A stretch of 38,052 bases of DNA from Gammaproteobacteria bacterium. GTDB lineage: Bacteria; Pseudomonadota; Gammaproteobacteria; Steroidobacterales; GCA-2729495. A model generated the notes under the pieces. The model did no database searches. It saw nothing but the letters and a program-made list of their open reading frames with translations, and was not told where the DNA came from. The stretch covers positions 1-38,052 of the forward strand of contig JAJRXW010000280.1 of NCBI GenBank assembly GCA_024276095.1, given 5' to 3'. The translations under genes and the position numbers were made by a program. Positions 35,269 to 38,052 of the stretch are shown piece by piece (the first letter of the stretch is position 1; every line of letters begins with the position of its first letter).

Positions 35269-37371
35269 CTATTTCCGGTAGGCTTCAAACCAGGCCAGGA
35301 TACTATCCACCTTGGCAATCAGGTGCGACGGGCGTGCTGCGATACCGTGCGAAGCCTCGGGGACACGCACCATGGCAGTGTCAATTTTTCGCAGCTTCAG
35401 CGCCTGATAGTACTGCTCCGATTCCGGAATCGGGGTACGGTGATCGACCTCGCCGGTCAGCAGCATGGTCGGCGTCGTAACGTTTCCAACCAGTGACAGC
35501 GGTGACCTTTTCCAGTAGGCGGCCTGGTCCTCCCACGGTGGTTTGGCAAACCAGTACTGCGCCATGAAAGCCGTGATATCAGTCGTCAGTACTGTGCTGG
35601 TCCAGTTGATTACCGGTTTGGCGACCACAGCGGCGGCAAAACGATCCGTCTTGCCTACAATCCAGGCACTCAGCACACCGCCACCCGACCCACCGGTGAC
35701 GAAGAGATTTTTCTCGTCGATGAAGCCCTTGGCCAGCATCATATCGACACCGGACATCAGGTCATCGTAATCCTGGCCCGGATAGTTGTGATGAATCTCG
35801 TTGGCGAACCGGTCCCCATAGCTCGTCGAGCCGCGGGGATTCATGTACAACACCACATAACCCGCAGCAGCATAGAGCTGGATCTCCGCGGAAAAGTACG
35901 GACCGTAGGCAGCAAACGGTCCGCCGTGAATTTCGAGAATGAAGGGGTACTTCGTGTCGGGATCGAAATCCGGCGGCGTCACGATCCAACCCTGCAGTTC
36001 GTAATCGCCGACCGACGACTGCCAGCTTGCTTCTTCAACCTTGCCGAGTGTCTTGTGGTCGAACAAATCCTCGTTGAGATTCGTCAGGCGGGACGGCTGC
36101 CGGCCACGGCGCCCGGCGGCCACATCAGCGGGTCGGGCCGCTGTTCCGGCCGAGTAAGCATATGCGCCATTATTCGCTGCCGTGAACCCCCCGCTGGTAT
36201 ACGGGCGGCCCAGGCCGACACCACCGATATCATCGGCAACGACATCCATACTGCCGTTGAGCGCCAGGCCTGCCAGGTAGCGTTTGCCATGATCGTCGTA
36301 CTGGATGTAAAGACGGCGGGAACTCCCGGCCCATTGCACGGCCGAGACAGAGCGATCGAAACCGCCGGTCACTGCCCGCGTCGATCCATCACGCAGATTC
36401 TTCACGTAAACAATGCTGTTGTGATAACCCATCTTTTTGTCGTCGTAGCCGAGATAGGCAATCCTACGTCCATCCGGAGACCAGGCCGGCGCCCGGTCGG
36501 GACCTTCACGATCGGTGATCTTTCGCATCTCCCCGTTGGCCACGGTAATCGACCAGAGATCGGATTCCTGCGGGCGGTATTCCCAGTCATCGTTTCGATT
36601 GGCAGACAGGACAATAGTCTTGCCATCCGGCGACCACGCCAGCGGCCCATAGTGATTGAAATTGCCCGAAGTGAGCTGGCGCGGCGTGCCGCCCTCCGCC
36701 GGGATAACGAACACATGGGTAAATCCGGGATCGAGATATCCCCGGCCATCCGCGCGGTACTGAATGACATCGATGACTTTGACCGGCGGCGCCCAGTTCG
36801 CGCCCTCCGGTTTGGCCGGCGGTTTGGCCAGCGTGGTCGCTTCGCTTCTAACGAACAGCGTAAACGCGATCTGCGCACCATCGGGCGACCAGGCAATCGC
36901 ACCAGGCGCGCTTCTGAGATTACTGAGCAGCGCCGTCTGGCCGGTATCCATCCAGCGCACATGCAATTGCGGCCCGCGGCCCGGCGCAGCGGACACATAT
37001 GCCAGGCGATCGCCACCTGGCGCCCAGCGCGGGCTGCTGAAAGATTCCACTCCCGAGAGCAGCGGCCGGTGTCCCTGCCCGTTGCTGCCAATCACCCAGA
37101 TATTGGCAACCGGCTTGTCCTGCATGATATCCATCGACCGGCGCACATAGGCTACCTGCGTGCCGTCCGGGGATATCTGCGGATCGGCCGCCAGCTACAG
37201 TTCGAAAATATCGGTATTCAGAAACCTGCCGGGATCAGGTTCCCCGGCATCACCGACCGGCGCTGCCAGCAAGGATACCGCCGCAATCAGTCCCGGAACC
37301 AGTACAGACCTTACCGAACGGCGGCGAAGAACATCCGGCGGATTCGCCAGGGCCGATGACATAGGGAACAT
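35269..37371 (-). pseudogene. S9 family (prolyl oligopeptidase/dipeptidyl aminopeptidase-like) serine peptidase with in-frame TAG at 37195-37197
   Basis: Main ORF 35269-37146: TolB/WD40-like N-terminal blades and catalytic domain (FVTGGSGGGVLSAWIVG). The same frame extends upstream through LAADPQISPDGTQVAYV, a TAG, and a signal-peptide-like N-terminus MSSALANPPDVLRRRSVRSVLVPGLIAAVSLLAAPVGDAG (ATG at 37371 or 37362). Confidence 0.85.
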
Positions 37372-37393
37372 GTTTGCCTTTTGTACCCCTGCG

Positions 37394-38052
37394 TTAGCTG
37401 TCGAGCAACGCGGTCTCGGGATAGAACGTGCTCCAGATAAACCAGAACACTTCGTTGGCCATTACGGCACGCTCCAGCTGTCCGCCCGGGGTCTTTCCAT
37501 AAGGGTCGATTTCAGTCACCTCAATTGCCTCACCATCGATACTTCGATAAAAGGCGTCAGCGTAACCGTACTCATCGAACCAGGCCAGGACAATCGGTGT
37601 GCCGCCCACGTCGATATTGACGATGCCCCCCTGCTCCCTGATGTAATCAGGGGTTACCGCAAGCTGCTGCCCGCCGAACCGCAACCCATAGACATAGGAC
37701 TTGTTCGGCAGGCGGGTATCGAACTGTTCGATGGTCGGAAAAACCGGTGCTTCGATGGTGTGCTGGTAGCTCACGACCGTATACACCATCCATCGCACCA
37801 GCTTGTCCCACGGGTTGAACGCCGGATTGAAGAAAACCAGCCCTTCGGGATACAGCTCGCGAAAACTGCCGAACGACATGACCCGCGTCGGCCATTCTTT
37901 CATTCGCTCCTGGCTACCCTCGAAACGGGCCCAGATCTGCTGGATCGGCTGCTCGGTTTTGGCATCGAACATCACCAGGTTGTTCTGCAGCTGGGTCAGC
38001 AACCGCAGCTTGAGCTTCTCCCCATTCAGCTCCGGTGTTACCGCCATCCCCA
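37394..38052 (-). CDS. DUF3179-like domain-containing protein (probably 5'-truncated by window end)
   Basis: LLTQLQNNLVMFDAKTEQPIQQIWA, SFRELYPEGLVF, RLPNKSYVYGLRFGGQQLAVTPDYIREQGGIVNIDVGGTPIVLAWF resembles the DUF3179 layout. Confidence 0.7.
   Translation of the reverse strand, partial: GMAVTPELNGEKLKLRLLTQLQNNLVMFDAKTEQPIQQIWARFEGSQERMKEWPTRVMSFGSFRELYPEGLVFFNPAFNPWDKLVRWMVYTVVSYQHTIEAPVFPTIEQFDTRLPNKSYVYGLRFGGQQLAVTPDYIREQGGIVNIDVGGTPIVLAWFDEYGYADAFYRSIDGEAIEVTEIDPYGKTPGGQLERAVMANEVFWFIWSTFYPETALLDS

Noticed and set aside
1-38052. Global TAG-to-sense reassignment
   Set aside because: At least seven genes end at TAG exactly where homologous proteins would be expected to end, so TAG acts as a normal terminator here.
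1-38052. CRISPR array, tRNA or rRNA genes
   Set aside because: No regularly spaced repeats, no cloverleaf/TTCGANTC signature in intergenic DNA and no rRNA-like sequence were recognised by eye; not tested computationally.

Overview
A 38 kb, GC-rich, gene-dense proteobacterial-looking window, read from the sequence and the supplied ORF track only (no database search). Main blocks: (1) 1-8999, minus strand: a tight nine-gene catabolic-looking operon (HMGL-like synthase fragment, cyclase/isatin-hydrolase-like, M20 deacylase, FAH-family hydrolase, LLM flavin oxidoreductase, M24 'pita-bread' enzyme, two tandem ketopantoate-reductase-like dehydrogenases, NCS1 permease). (2) 9226-13416, plus strand: a divergent three-subunit DMSO-reductase-family molybdoenzyme (catalytic subunit, 4Fe-4S subunit, NrfD/PsrC-like anchor) with no visible Tat leader. 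(3) Lrp/AsnC regulator divergent from alanine dehydrogenase. (4) A 147-bp near-perfect hairpin element. (5) A cyanophycin module (iadA-cphB-cphA) plus an extra standalone Mur-ligase-like gene. (6) putA interrupted by one in-frame TAG. (7) Two tandem MBL-fold hydrolases, divergent from a glutaryl-CoA-dehydrogenase-like gene, an AraC regulator and fdhD. (8) TrpB2-like enzyme and a MoxR/CoxE-type AAA+/VWA pair. (9) A Phd/ParE-type toxin-antitoxin pair next to IS3 and IS256 transposase remnants. (10) An S9 peptidase with one in-frame TAG, and a DUF3179-like protein running off the window. Best leads: the divergent molybdoenzyme/catabolic locus, the extra Mur ligase in the cyanophycin cluster, the long hairpin, and the two amber-interrupted but otherwise intact genes.
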